From NCBI GenBank assembly GCA_910588865.1, contig CAJUSJ010000068.1, positions 1 through 21,552 on the forward strand: a stretch of 21,552 bases of DNA, read 5' to 3'. This DNA is from an uncultured Lachnospiraceae bacterium (GTDB lineage Bacteria; Bacillota; Clostridia; Lachnospirales; Lachnospiraceae). The position numbers and the translations under genes were made by a program. Shown here piece after piece: positions 13,811-21,552 of the stretch (position 1 is its first letter; each line of letters opens with the position of its first letter). Below the pieces are notes generated by a model. That model made no database searches, had not been told where the DNA came from, and worked only from the letters and a program-made list of their open reading frames with translations.

Positions 13811-15784
13811 CTATTTCACCTGATTCAAGGCATCTGTTACCGCTTCTTTAATGGCATTGGATGTAATGGTAGCGCCGGAAACGCTGTCCACTTCGGCGGA
13901 GTTTGCCGCCACAATGGCCTCGGGGATCTGGCTTATGGCCGGGTCAGAGATTCCGTCGGTCTCCTTGTGGTCCACAACCTCCACCTTGGCGATATTGTCT
14001 CCATCCATTGTCACCTTCACATAAAGGTCACCGCCCATGCCGCTGTGGCTTACGCCCAGGTACTCGCCTTCAGCCAGAGCTACATCCACGCTGCCTCCTA
14101 AATCCGTTTCCGCTCCCGGTGTATAGGTAAGAGGAGACTCTACGCTCTGGGGAACCTCATAAACAGGAAGAGCTTCCTTTGCCGCCGCGGCGTTCTTGCC
14201 CGCAATCTTTCCAAAGATAACGCACTCAGCGATATTGCCGCCGCCCTGATACTGGAAAGCGGTCATGCCCCCAAGTTCGCCCGCGGAATAAAGGTGGGGA
14301 ATGGGCTGCCCGTCCAGACCCAGAACCTGGGCATTCTCGTCACGCCGGGGACCGCCCTGGGTGTTCAGAACATTGGCGCTGGCGGCAATGGCATAGAAGC
14401 TGACACCAGCTATCGGGGCCATGGTAGCCGCGTCCCTGCCGAATTCGGGGTCATATCCGTCTTTGACAAAGCCGTTAAACCGCTCCACTGTCGCGGATAA
14501 GGACTCAGGGTCCACGTCAATGAGTTCTGCCAGTTCCTCTATGCTGCCGGCATGCTGGACATTCAGCGCGTAGTCCTGAATTTTACTGGCATTTGCCTGA
14601 TATACGGTCTCTTCGCAAATAATGAAAGACCTGAGCGGACGGCGCACATTGACCCAGGCATCGCTGAGCCTGACATGTCCATGGCGGGAAGTCTCACCCT
14701 CATTGAGATAGCGTCTTCCGTCTCCTCCTACAAGGATAATGCCGCCGTTTCCGGCAATGGTGGTAGTACCTGAAGCGTACTCATCCGGAATGGAAACAGA
14801 AGTTCCGGCCATACTGCCGATTCCTTCGTAGGCTTCCATATGCCATAAGTCGGCTCCCACCTCCTGGGCCATACGCACGCCGTCACCTGTGTTGTAAAGT
14901 CCTCCGCAGACAACATAATCGGAAAGTCCCAGATAGTTCGCCACCATCTCCGGGTCATTTTCAAATCCGCCGGTGGCCAGGATGACACCGTTGTCAGCCC
15001 GGATATTTAATACATTGCCGTCTCTCTCCACCTGGACGCCCAGAATGATCTTGGTCTGTGGGTCCTGGATGAGATGGGTGGCCGGGGATTCAAACCACAC
15101 ATCAATCTTGTCGCTCCGGTCCGTAACCAGGCCCCTGAGAGTCTGCCACAGGAAACCGTCGCTGAAACCTTCATGAAGGGCATTCAGGCTGATTTTTTCC
15201 GCGTTGGGAAATTCCGGATACTCCGGAGACATGGAACCCAGTATGCTTCCTGTCCAGTCAAAATATTCGCTCTTGGGGATGCCTGTAAGTTCTTCCATCA
15301 CATCATACATGTGAGCCACATTCTCGGTGTAGACCCGCAGAAGCTCCTCAGGAATAGAATGACCGCCGGCCAGCGCCTGGTAATACTCATAAGTCCCCTC
15401 CTCGTCTTCCGCTCCATAGGCGAACATCTGGCCGCAGACACGGGTATTGCCGCCCTCATGGCCTTCCGGGGCTTTCTCCACCAGAAGAACACGGGCCCCC
15501 TCATCAGCGGCAGTAGCCGATGCCACAGCTCCGGCCCCGCCAAATCCTACCACCACTACATCATACTGGCCATCCCAGGCGATCGTATCGGCATAAGTAT
15601 AATTTGTATCGGGCCCGGCAGTCTCAGCCGGAGCGGACGGGGCTTCTGTCTCAACCTGGGTGGAAGCCTGGGTTGAGTCCTGGACAGGGGCCTGGGCGGC
15701 TTCCTGGCCGGTCTGTGAGCAGCCCGCCAGACTTAAGAAAACCATGACCACCGCAAGTGACAGGGAAAAGATTCTTTTTCTCAT
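13811..15784 (-). CDS. Exported lipoprotein flavin reductase (FAD_binding_2 plus FMN-binding domain)
   Basis: A 657-residue protein of the fumarate/urocanate reductase superfamily. Seen in order: a signal peptide with lipobox LAGC (Cys22), a Gln/Thr/Ala-rich linker to about residue 62, an FAD Rossmann motif VVVVGFGGAGAVAS (76-89) and VLLVEKAP, the catalytic domain with RRYLNEGETSRHG and NTQGGPRRDENAQV, a second FAD segment LYSAGELGGM, and a C-terminal FMN_bind domain ending DSVSGATITS, where Thr641 fits the ApbE flavinylation motif. It should sit on the outer face of the membrane and reduce an organic electron acceptor using electrons delivered through covalent FMN. The histidine before TxGG in fumarate reductases is Asn here, so fumarate is not assumed. 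It is divergent from an AraC regulator that probably controls it. The acceptor is unknown. Confidence 0.9.
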   Translation of the reverse strand: MRKRIFSLSLAVVMVFLSLAGCSQTGQEAAQAPVQDSTQASTQVETEAPSAPAETAGPDTNYTYADTIAWDGQYDVVVVGFGGAGAVASATAADEGARVLLVEKAPEGHEGGNTRVCGQMFAYGAEDEEGTYEYYQALAGGHSIPEELLRVYTENVAHMYDVMEELTGIPKSEYFDWTGSILGSMSPEYPEFPNAEKISLNALHEGFSDGFLWQTLRGLVTDRSDKIDVWFESPATHLIQDPQTKIILGVQVERDGNVLNIRADNGVILATGGFENDPEMVANYLGLSDYVVCGGLYNTGDGVRMAQEVGADLWHMEAYEGIGSMAGTSVSIPDEYASGTTTIAGNGGIILVGGDGRRYLNEGETSRHGHVRLSDAWVNVRRPLRSFIICEETVYQANASKIQDYALNVQHAGSIEELAELIDVDPESLSATVERFNGFVKDGYDPEFGRDAATMAPIAGVSFYAIAASANVLNTQGGPRRDENAQVLGLDGQPIPHLYSAGELGGMTAFQYQGGGNIAECVIFGKIAGKNAAAAKEALPVYEVPQSVESPLTYTPGAETDLGGSVDVALAEGEYLGVSHSGMGGDLYVKVTMDGDNIAKVEVVDHKETDGISDPAISQIPEAIVAANSAEVDSVSGATITSNAIKEAVTDALNQVK

Positions 15785-15804
15785 TTTTTTCCTCCTTATA
15801 TGTA

Positions 15805-15818
15805 AAAATGATCATTTT
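15805..15818. promoter_or_regulatory. Perfect 14-bp palindrome at the flavin reductase transcription start
   Basis: AAAATGATCATTTT lies just downstream of the -10 (15820-15825, minus), covering the expected start of transcription. It is a likely operator for a dimeric repressor; the identity of the repressor is unknown. Confidence 0.4.
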
Positions 15819-15819
15819 C

Positions 15820-15849
15820 ATTATACAGAATTTGTGATAAGATTGACAA
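15820..15849 (-). promoter_or_regulatory. Promoter of the flavin reductase gene
   Basis: On the minus strand TTGTCA (15849-15844), an 18-nt spacer, then TATAAT (15825-15820). A strong AAGGAGG ribosome site follows close to the ATG at 15784. Confidence 0.6.
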
Positions 15850-15930
15850 GACGGATAAATTTCACATGCCCTGAAACAAATCTGCTTTTCAGAGAAAAGG
15901 GATTTTTTTTATAAGAAGGAAAATAACCAT

Positions 15931-17205
15931 ATGAACCGAGCTCCTTATTTCGGCGGCGATCCTGATAAGGCGAAAGTTACCAATATTCAAGCCAACACCG
16001 GATATTTTTACACCATGGGCCTTAATGAGTGTCTCACCAGCCATCCTGAAAAGATCATGAAGCGTCACTTGAAGATGTGGCAGCTGGAACTTTCCTTTTC
16101 TTTAAAACAATTCTGGTTTTGCCTGACAGGACTGAAAAAACTGGTTTACTACGGAGTCTATGGGTATGAGGCGGAAGATTATCTTAATATCTATGACCGG
16201 TACCGCCTCCAGGTTGAAAATCTGGTGGAACAGCAAGGATACCAGGCCAATGTATTTATGGTTATGGAGGAAGACATCAAGCAGATGGCTGTGATCTTCT
16301 CTTCCGGCGGCAGCCCCGGATGCCCCCCTCTGGAACTGGCGGAAACCATCAACACCATAGGGCAGGCCATCTATGATCAGGAGATATTCCGCGGTGATGC
16401 CCGCTACTGCAATGTTACCGCCCTGTCCAGGGAACTTCACGGCTACACAGACATCCGAGAAGGGTATCTTGAAACCAGAAAGCTCAATGATCTGGGCTAT
16501 TTTCATATGAAACCAGAAGTGCTGACATCAGAGAAGATAACCCGGCTCCGCAACAAAGCGGACTACCGGATTGTCATGGGGGAATGCCGCCAGCTGAAGC
16601 AGACCCTGGATAAAGGCAGCACATCTCTTTGCCGGAAACAGTTTGATTCCCTGTTTTTGAATACTGTAAGAAAGGCTTATCAATGGACATTGCTCCAGGA
16701 CGCTTTATCTTACTGTAAACATATGCTGGAACTGCGCTGTACCGCCCGGGGCCTTACAGGAGTGAACCTGGAACAGCTTTGCGATATGACTTCCTACCTC
16801 TCCATTGACCAGTGCGCCCGGGCTTTGTGGAATGTGTTGGAGCGGCTCTGCGCCATTGCCCAGAACCATGGTTCCTATCAGGAGCTGACGCTCTATGCCA
16901 TCTATTACATTAAACTTCACTTTGCCGAGGACATCGCCCTCTCCGACGTAGCCGCGTACGCTAATGTGAACCCTAACTATTTAAGCGGTTCTTTCCAGAA
17001 AGAAATGGGGATTTCCCTTCGTGAGTTTATCACCGGAGAGCGGGTAGACGCGGCAAAGAGTCTGCTGTCTGAAACGGATTTAAAAGTGGCAGACATAGCC
17101 AAAAAGGTGGGAATACATGATGTACAATATTTCAGGCATGTATTTAAAAAAACAACAGGCATGACACCAAAGGAATACAGAGCGCTGCCCAAAAATCGGA
17201 TTTAG
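15931..17205 (+). CDS. AraC-family transcriptional regulator
   Basis: A 424-residue protein. The last about 105 residues form a classic double helix-turn-helix AraC domain: HFAEDIALSDVAAYANVNPN-YLSGSFQKEMG (first HTH) and DLKVADIAKKVGIHDVQYF-RHVFKKTTGMTPKEYR (second HTH and the conserved closing motif). The N-terminal about 310 residues are a long alpha-helical region I do not recognise; no receiver domain, cupin sensor or membrane segment is evident, although the AraC part resembles YesN-type regulators. The ATG at 15931 is preceded by AGAAGGA. It is divergent from the exported flavin reductase with 146 nt between start codons, so it most likely activates that gene in response to its electron acceptor or a derivative (inference). 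It ends at a strong terminator. Confidence 0.9.
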   Translation: MNRAPYFGGDPDKAKVTNIQANTGYFYTMGLNECLTSHPEKIMKRHLKMWQLELSFSLKQFWFCLTGLKKLVYYGVYGYEAEDYLNIYDRYRLQVENLVEQQGYQANVFMVMEEDIKQMAVIFSSGGSPGCPPLELAETINTIGQAIYDQEIFRGDARYCNVTALSRELHGYTDIREGYLETRKLNDLGYFHMKPEVLTSEKITRLRNKADYRIVMGECRQLKQTLDKGSTSLCRKQFDSLFLNTVRKAYQWTLLQDALSYCKHMLELRCTARGLTGVNLEQLCDMTSYLSIDQCARALWNVLERLCAIAQNHGSYQELTLYAIYYIKLHFAEDIALSDVAAYANVNPNYLSGSFQKEMGISLREFITGERVDAAKSLLSETDLKVADIAKKVGIHDVQYFRHVFKKTTGMTPKEYRALPKNRI

Positions 17206-17346
17206 AAATCCGCTTGTTTGATCTGCTGGCTGAAAGGGGAAATGATATAATGAGTTTGCCGCAAATCGCGTTATCGCAAATTACACCTTATAAAAGTTTA
17301 AATGAAAATCCGGAAAAAGGAATAGCGTGCTGTATAACACCGCCAG

Positions 17347-17395
17347 CGGGGCCCCTTTGCCAAACAGGGCCCCGGGGTATTTTATATCTTTATTA
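17347..17395. terminator. GC-rich terminator between araC-type and rrf2-type genes
   Basis: CGGGGCCC (17347-17354) pairs with GGGCCCCG (17367-17374), and the loop itself can pair TTTG with CAAA. On plus a T-rich tail (TATTTTATATCTTT) follows, serving the AraC gene. The tail reaches into the last codons of the convergent Rrf2 gene. Between 17206 and 17346 no gene is supported. Confidence 0.75.
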
Positions 17396-17816
17396 ACCTT
17401 TCCGCGTCACTCATAATATCCTGGATTGTGACTGAACTCATCTCTTTTTCCATTGCCTTCTGAATGTCTTCCAGTCTCCCGTCTAAAAGCGCATGAATAT
17501 TTTTCCCCACAGGACAAAGCGGATTAGGGCTTTCGTGGAAGTGAAAAAGGCTCCCTTCTTCTACACACTCCACCGCGTTATACACATCTAATAATGTGAT
17601 CCTGTCCAAAGGTTTTTCTATATCCGCCCCTCCGCTTCCCCTCTTAACATTAATCAGACCCGCTTTCTTCAGCTGCAGCAGCAACCGCCTTATGACAACA
17701 GGGTTTACATTCACACTTGACGCGAGAAACTCACTTGTAACTTTATAATCATTTTTGAATGTCTCAATACATATGAGAACATGAACGGCAATGGTAAATC
17801 TGCTTGATATCCGCAT
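17382..17816 (-). CDS. Rrf2-family transcriptional regulator (YwnA-like)
   Basis: A 144-residue winged-helix regulator. Seen: RISSRFTIAVHVLICIE at the start, a wHTH with TSEFLASSVNVNPVVIRRLLLQLKKAGLI (about 27-55), the wing VKRGSGGADI, ITLLDVYNAVE, and NPLCPVGKNIH. These fit the Rrf2 family. Only isolated cysteines are present rather than the closely spaced three-cysteine set of IscR/NsrR, so an Fe-S cluster is not expected. It resembles the YwnA-type members. The ATG at 17816 has GAGGTG six to seven nt upstream. It is followed on the same strand by nothing nearby and shares no transcript with clpB, which has its own terminator upstream. The target is unknown; the 160 nt upstream hold no convincing gene. 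Confidence 0.88.
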   Translation of the reverse strand: MRISSRFTIAVHVLICIETFKNDYKVTSEFLASSVNVNPVVIRRLLLQLKKAGLINVKRGSGGADIEKPLDRITLLDVYNAVECVEEGSLFHFHESPNPLCPVGKNIHALLDGRLEDIQKAMEKEMSSVTIQDIMSDAERLIKI

Positions 17817-17971
17817 ATGGCACCTCTGTCTTTATCTGTAATAATTCCCGTTTTTTTCATTATTCGGGACAAGCCGTCAAAAACCTCCTTTTTTTCCGGA
17901 CCTTCCTGAATAACGCCTGTGCCAATCATACCATACCGCGGCAAAAATAGCCATAATAAATACAGCCCGCG

Positions 17972-18017
17972 AAAACATAGCCCGGGAAGACACCGCTAAA
18001 AGCGGGTCTTCCCGGGC
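17972..18017 (-). terminator. Strong terminator after clpB
   Basis: GCCCGGGAAGAC (17980-17991) pairs with GTCTTCCCGGGC (18006-18017), continued by CCGCT with AGCGG around a 3-nt AAA loop and one bulged A. The minus strand then runs into TATGTTTTCG. It lies 39 nt after the clpB stop. Confidence 0.85.
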
Positions 18018-18055
18018 CGCGTGAAATAATGGATGGGGAATCAGCAAATCGCCGG

Positions 18056-20656
18056 TTACCCAGCGGCCTCTACCCGGGCGGCCAGTTCTCTGCCATTGTC
18101 CGCCGTGTCGATGACAATGGTATCCCCGGCCCTGACCTGATCCTGGAGAATAATCTTTGCCGCCAGAGTCTCCACATATTTCTGCAGATATCTCTTAAGA
18201 GGCCTTGCCCCGTAAACCGGGTCGTAGCCATGTTCCACCACAAATGTCCTGGCGCTGTCTGTCAGATCTACACGGATCTCACGGTCCGCGAGCCTTCTGT
18301 TAGTGTCATCCATCATCAGGGTGATGATATTTCCGATGTTGTCCTTGGTCAGAGGCTTAAACAAGATGATCTCGTCCAGGCGGTTCAGGAATTCCGGTCT
18401 GAAATGGGCCCTCAGCTCACCCATGGTCATATCTTCCGCCTCCTTGGTGATGTTCCCCTGAACGTCGATGCCGTCCAAAAGATACTGGGAGCCAATGTTG
18501 GAGGTCATGATGATGATGGTATTTTTAAAATCCACGGTCTTGCCTGTGGAGTCGGTGATCCGGCCGTCGTCCAGTACCTGCAGAAGCACGTTGAACACAT
18601 CTGGGTGGGCCTTCTCCACCTCGTCAAAAAGCACCACGCAGTAGGGCTTTCTCCTGACAGCCTCTGTCAGCTGTCCTCCCTCATCGTAACCCACATATCC
18701 TGGAGGCGCCCCGATGAGACGGGCCACGGAATGCTTCTCCATGTACTCACTCATATCAACGCGGACCATGTTGGCCTCATCGTCAAACAGGCTCTCCGCC
18801 AACGCCTTTGCCAGTTCCGTCTTGCCTACGCCTGTGGGGCCAAGGAACAAGAACGAACCAATGGGTTTTGTGGGATCTTTAATGCCTGCCTTGGACCGGA
18901 TAATGGCCTCTGTCACCTTATCCACGCCCTCGTCCTGCCCCACCACCCTGCGGTGCAGCACCTCATCTAAATGAAGGGTCTTGCTTCTCTCGCTTTCCGT
19001 CAGTTTAGCTACCGGGATCCCGGTCCACCGGGAGATGATGCGGGCGATCTCGTCGTCCGTGACGCTCTCATGCACCAGGCTTAAATCCTGGTTCTTCACC
19101 TTCTCCTCCTCCTCAGCCAGCTGTTTCTTCAGCTCCGGAAGCCTTCCGTACTGAAGCTGAGCGGCCCTGTTTAAATCGTACTCCTGCTGGGCCTGGGCGA
19201 TCTCCCGGTTGGTGGCCTCAATTTCCTCTCTCAGAACAGACAGCTTCTCCACGGAATTCTTCTCATTCTCCCACTGGGCCTTCCTGGCGGCAAACTGGTC
19301 ATGAAGCTCCGCCAGCTCCTTCTGGAGAGTCTCCAGGCGGTCCTGGCTCAGATGATCGGTCTCCTTCTTTAACGCCGCCTCCTCAATCTCCATCTGCATG
19401 ATCTTCCTGGACAGTTCATCCAGTTCCGTGGGCATGGAATCCAGTTCCGTCTTGATCAAAGCGCAGGCCTCATCTACCAGGTCAATGGCCTTATCCGGCA
19501 GGAAACGGTCGGAAATATACCGGTCGGAAAGCATGGCCGCGGACACCAGGGCCGAGTCCGTGATCTTGACCCCGTGGAACACCTCGTACCGCTCCTTCAG
19601 CCCCCTCAGGATAGAAATGGTATCCTCCACAGTGGGTTCCTCCACCATCACGGGCTGGAACCGGCGCTCAAGAGCCGCATCCTTTTCAATATATTTTCTG
19701 TATTCATCCAATGTGGTGGCGCCGATACAGTGAAGCTCTCCTCTCGCGAGCATGGGCTTTAACATATTACCCGCATCCATGGAGCCTTCCGTCTTCCCCG
19801 CTCCCACAATGGTGTGCAGCTCGTCGATGAACAGGATGATCTGACCGTCGCTCTTCCTGACTTCTTCCAGGACAGCTTTCAGACGCTCCTCAAACTCTCC
19901 CCGGTACTTGGCTCCCGCCACCAGGGCTCCCATGTCCAGGGCAAACAGTTTCTTATCCTTCAGCCCCTCGGGCACGTCGCCCCGGACGATCCTCTGGGCC
20001 AGCCCCTCCACCACAGCGGTCTTGCCTACACCGGGCTCACCGATGAGAACCGGGTTGTTCTTGGTCTTTCTGGACAGAATCCGGACCACGTTGCGGATCT
20101 CCCCATCCCTGCCGATGACCGGGTCCAGCTTCTGGTTCCTGGCCCGCTCCACTAAGTCGTATCCATACTTCTCCAGGGTATCATAGGTGGCCTCCGGGTT
20201 GTCGCTGACCACCCTCTGGTTGCCTCTCACCGTGGTCAGGGCCTGAAGAAAGGTCTCCCGGTTGATGCCGTACTGGCGGAACATCTCCTTGATGGTCTTA
20301 TCCGGCTGCTTGATCATGGACAGGAACAGATGCTCCACAGACACATACTCATCCCCCATGGCCTTGGCCTCATCCTCGGCGCTGACCAGTACCTTATTCA
20401 AATCATTGCTCACATAGAGCTGTCCGCCGCCGCTGACCTTGGTCAGCCTGTTCACCGCCTGGGCCGCCTCATTGGTAAACATCTCCGGGGAAATGTTCAT
20501 CTTGGTGATCAGCTTTAAGATCAGGCTGTCTTCCAGGGTCAGCAGGCTGTACAGAAGATGTTCCTGCTCCAGCTGCTGGTTGCCGTGTTCATAGGCCAGC
20601 TTCTCACAGTTCTGAACCGCTTCCATGGATTTCTGGGTAAATTTATTGATATTCAT
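18056..20656 (-). CDS. clpB: ATP-dependent disaggregase chaperone ClpB
   Basis: An 866-residue Hsp100 hexameric disaggregase that threads aggregated proteins together with DnaK. Seen: Clp_N domain (1-145, MNINKFTQKSMEAVQNCEKL), AAA-1 with Walker A GEPGVGKT (206-213) and Walker B LFIDE (275-279), a middle coiled-coil domain (about 405-525, absent from ClpA/ClpC or shorter there), AAA-2 with Walker A GPTGVGKT (606-613), LFDE (676-679), and sensor-2 GARPLKR (816-822). The length is normal. The start at 20656 is set by GGGAGGA and homology; the frame runs open 49 codons further through the promoter region and those are rejected. There is no ClpP-binding loop evidence. It is controlled by a sigma-A promoter overlapped by a CIRCE-like element, so it is heat-shock regulated by HrcA (inference). 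Confidence 0.97.
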   Translation of the reverse strand: MNINKFTQKSMEAVQNCEKLAYEHGNQQLEQEHLLYSLLTLEDSLILKLITKMNISPEMFTNEAAQAVNRLTKVSGGGQLYVSNDLNKVLVSAEDEAKAMGDEYVSVEHLFLSMIKQPDKTIKEMFRQYGINRETFLQALTTVRGNQRVVSDNPEATYDTLEKYGYDLVERARNQKLDPVIGRDGEIRNVVRILSRKTKNNPVLIGEPGVGKTAVVEGLAQRIVRGDVPEGLKDKKLFALDMGALVAGAKYRGEFEERLKAVLEEVRKSDGQIILFIDELHTIVGAGKTEGSMDAGNMLKPMLARGELHCIGATTLDEYRKYIEKDAALERRFQPVMVEEPTVEDTISILRGLKERYEVFHGVKITDSALVSAAMLSDRYISDRFLPDKAIDLVDEACALIKTELDSMPTELDELSRKIMQMEIEEAALKKETDHLSQDRLETLQKELAELHDQFAARKAQWENEKNSVEKLSVLREEIEATNREIAQAQQEYDLNRAAQLQYGRLPELKKQLAEEEEKVKNQDLSLVHESVTDDEIARIISRWTGIPVAKLTESERSKTLHLDEVLHRRVVGQDEGVDKVTEAIIRSKAGIKDPTKPIGSFLFLGPTGVGKTELAKALAESLFDDEANMVRVDMSEYMEKHSVARLIGAPPGYVGYDEGGQLTEAVRRKPYCVVLFDEVEKAHPDVFNVLLQVLDDGRITDSTGKTVDFKNTIIIMTSNIGSQYLLDGIDVQGNITKEAEDMTMGELRAHFRPEFLNRLDEIILFKPLTKDNIGNIITLMMDDTNRRLADREIRVDLTDSARTFVVEHGYDPVYGARPLKRYLQKYVETLAAKIILQDQVRAGDTIVIDTADNGRELAARVEAAG

Positions 20657-20747
20657 GTTGATTCCTCCCTTAATTACAGAATCGGCACGCTTTGCTCCGC
20701 GCCTTCTGCCAGGTTGTCGAAAGATATGTTTTATTTGTTCTATCTGA

Positions 20748-20776
20748 AATATAACATATGTTGTTAGCAATGTCAA
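20748..20776 (-). promoter_or_regulatory. Promoter of clpB
   Basis: On the minus strand TTGACA (20776-20771), a 17-nt spacer, then TATATT (20753-20748). The -35 lies inside the CIRCE-like operator. Confidence 0.75.
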
Positions 20777-20790
20777 GAGGTGAGTGCTAA
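20764..20790. promoter_or_regulatory. CIRCE-like operator (HrcA binding site)
   Basis: TTAGCAATG, a 9-nt spacer, then GAGTGCTAA. The consensus is TTAGCACTC-N9-GAGTGCTAA. The right arm and the spacer length are perfect; the left arm differs at two positions. It overlaps the clpB -35. Bases 20791-20879 hold no further feature I can support. Confidence 0.8.
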
Positions 20791-20879
20791 TATTTTTTGA
20801 CAATTTGGTGAATTCCTTAGAAACCAGAAGCTTTCAAGATTTATAATTATCTCAAAAACTCAACTTTGCACCTTTTGCG

Positions 20880-20917
20880 AAAAAAAAACCGCCACCAGTC
20901 TTTTTTCTGGCAGCGGT
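20880..20917 (-). terminator. Intrinsic terminator downstream of the broken small gene
   Basis: ACCGC-CA-CCAG (20888-20898) pairs with CTGG-CA-GCGGT (20907-20917) with a 2-nt internal mismatch. On the minus strand the stem runs into nine T (20888-20880). Confidence 0.7.
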
Positions 20918-20922
20918 ATAAT

Positions 20923-21165
20923 TTATCCTATTCTTATATACTCCCGCACCTCTTCCATTCGCCTCTGAATCCGGGAAAAATCCAATAGAAAGCCCTGACA
21001 TGTATCTGCTTTATCTGGGAAATATTCATAATCTGGTTTCCCAGTTCTGCTCCCTCCATGGTCTGAATTCCTCTTACATCTCCAGAAAGCCATTCTGAGC
21101 GGCTCCTGGCGGTTATCCGCAAGGTCGCCGCAACGGCCTCCTGTGTATTCAATACGATATTTCAT
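20923..21165 (-). pseudogene. Frameshifted small gene of unknown function
   Basis: The ATG at 21165 (after AAGGTGGTG) begins MKYRIEYTGGRCGDLADNRQ, which resembles a short conserved Lachnospiraceae protein from memory (pattern MKYRIEY-GRC--FANSR--LLEWL). After QEPL the expected EWL continues only in another reading frame (EWLSGDVRGIQTM). The last 30 residues look most protein-like back in the first frame (GFLLDFSRIQRRMEEVREY). At least one single-base indel is implied. No function can be assigned. It overlaps the end of the upstream broken HTH gene and is followed by a terminator, consistent with the tail of a decayed two-gene operon. Confidence 0.4.
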
Positions 21166-21552
21166 CAGCACCACCTTTTTCTGAACCGCGATATTGATCA
21201 GGGCTCCATAGCTCTCTTTGTGGGCATAGCCGCCGATGATCCTCACCAGGGAGGCTTTTACCTGGTATCACTATTCGGATAGAGTTGTCATCAAACGTAT
21301 TGTTTGGTTCTCTTTCCAGTGTAACAGTTAAGTCCTCTGGCCGGAAATGCCCCAGGAACTGTAAACGCTCCTGTCGGTTCTCAGTCGAAATTAAATTGCT
21401 TAACCAAAGGGAAATTCCCTCAAAGGCTCCCTTGTTCAACCTGTATTTTTTATATCGCCCTAACCTTTCAACCGTAACAAGATTACTCTGTTCTAACCTT
21501 TGCAGATGATACGATATAGAAGCATGAGAAATAGTAAAATAGTTTGCAATCT
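21149..21552 (-). pseudogene. Partial ArsR-type HTH / HIRAN-domain gene, broken and cut by window edge
   Basis: The reading frame is open to the window end, so the true start is outside. First visible: a winged helix of ArsR type, ISHASISYHLQRLEQSNLVT then RLGRYKKYRLN. It is followed by a linker and VTLEREPNNTFDDNSIRIVI, which matches the start of a HIRAN DNA-binding domain (V-REPxNxyDxNAI-V). The expected middle (a GYLP-type segment) is missing. In this frame the sequence turns into PGKSLPGEDHRRLCPQ, while another frame resumes as VRIIGGYAHKESYGALINI, which looks like the HIRAN C-terminal strand. A deletion of perhaps 30-40 codons plus a frameshift would explain both. Its original job is unknown; HTH-HIRAN proteins are probably DNA-binding regulators. 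Confidence 0.5.

Noticed and set aside
15074..15676. 200-codon open frame on plus across the flavin reductase gene
   Set aside because: Antisense to well-supported FAD domain motifs; no independent evidence.
17214..17396. Possible 60-residue protein after the AraC gene
   Set aside because: It runs through the GC-rich terminator stem, has no ribosome site and resembles no family.
17711..17944. Possible 77-residue protein upstream of and overlapping the Rrf2 gene
   Set aside because: Overlaps the Rrf2 HTH in another frame; the first 39 residues look mildly protein-like but match nothing I know, and there is no clear start signal.
18029..18970. 313-codon open frame on plus across the end of clpB
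   Set aside because: Antisense shadow of the conserved ClpB AAA-2 domain; its composition mirrors the clpB codons and no motif is seen.
1..21552. CRISPR arrays, tRNA or rRNA genes, riboswitches, complete insertion sequences
   Set aside because: No regularly spaced repeats, no cloverleaf or CCA-ended sequence, no transposase with terminal repeats, and no riboswitch core motif was recognised.

Overview
This window most likely comes from an anaerobic gut Firmicute (class Clostridia, probably Lachnospiraceae). The evidence is the protein style (an N-truncated PD-(D/E)XK 'Rpn' transposase tail, a DUF4250 protein, an RpiR-controlled PTS), strong GGAGG ribosome binding sites, sigma-A type promoters and an HrcA/CIRCE-type operator at clpB. 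The genus cannot be fixed from the sequence alone.

Layout. 1-1500: the C-terminal remnant of an Rpn-type nuclease/transposase (-) and an orphan LacI-type regulator (+). 1582-4633: a visibly AT-rich three-gene block on + (DUF262 protein, SMC/RecF-like ATPase of the DUF3696 type, and an unrecognised 260-residue protein). The genes are tightly packed, the first two overlap, and the block differs in base composition from everything around it. It is the best candidate here for an undescribed system, probably anti-phage. 4697-8420: a sulfated-sugar locus. A cytoplasmic Cys-type sulfatase and a lone Lac-family PTS EIIC form an operon on -, divergent from an RpiR/SIS regulator on +. Phased repeats in the shared intergenic region look like the operator. 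8542-13092 (+): DUF4250 small protein, cardiolipin synthase, type I asparaginase and MATE transporter. 13121-13810: a cupin gene (-) with two matched 20-bp dyads over its promoter, then a scrap of an EamA-type transporter. 13811-17205: an exported lipoprotein flavin reductase (FAD plus covalent FMN domains, -) divergent from an AraC regulator (+). 17382-20656: an Rrf2 regulator (-) and clpB (-) with promoter and CIRCE-like operator. 20923-21552: a broken ArsR-type HTH/HIRAN gene and a frameshifted small gene, cut by the window edge.

How the genes work together. The sulfatase, EIIC and RpiR regulator form one regulated unit for uptake and cytosolic desulfation of a sugar. The flavin reductase and the AraC regulator probably form an inducible anaerobic-respiration unit for an organic electron acceptor. 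The DUF262/ATPase/unknown block reads as one translationally coupled operon. The remaining genes are housekeeping or accessory genes with their own signals. No tRNA, rRNA, CRISPR array or complete insertion sequence was seen.
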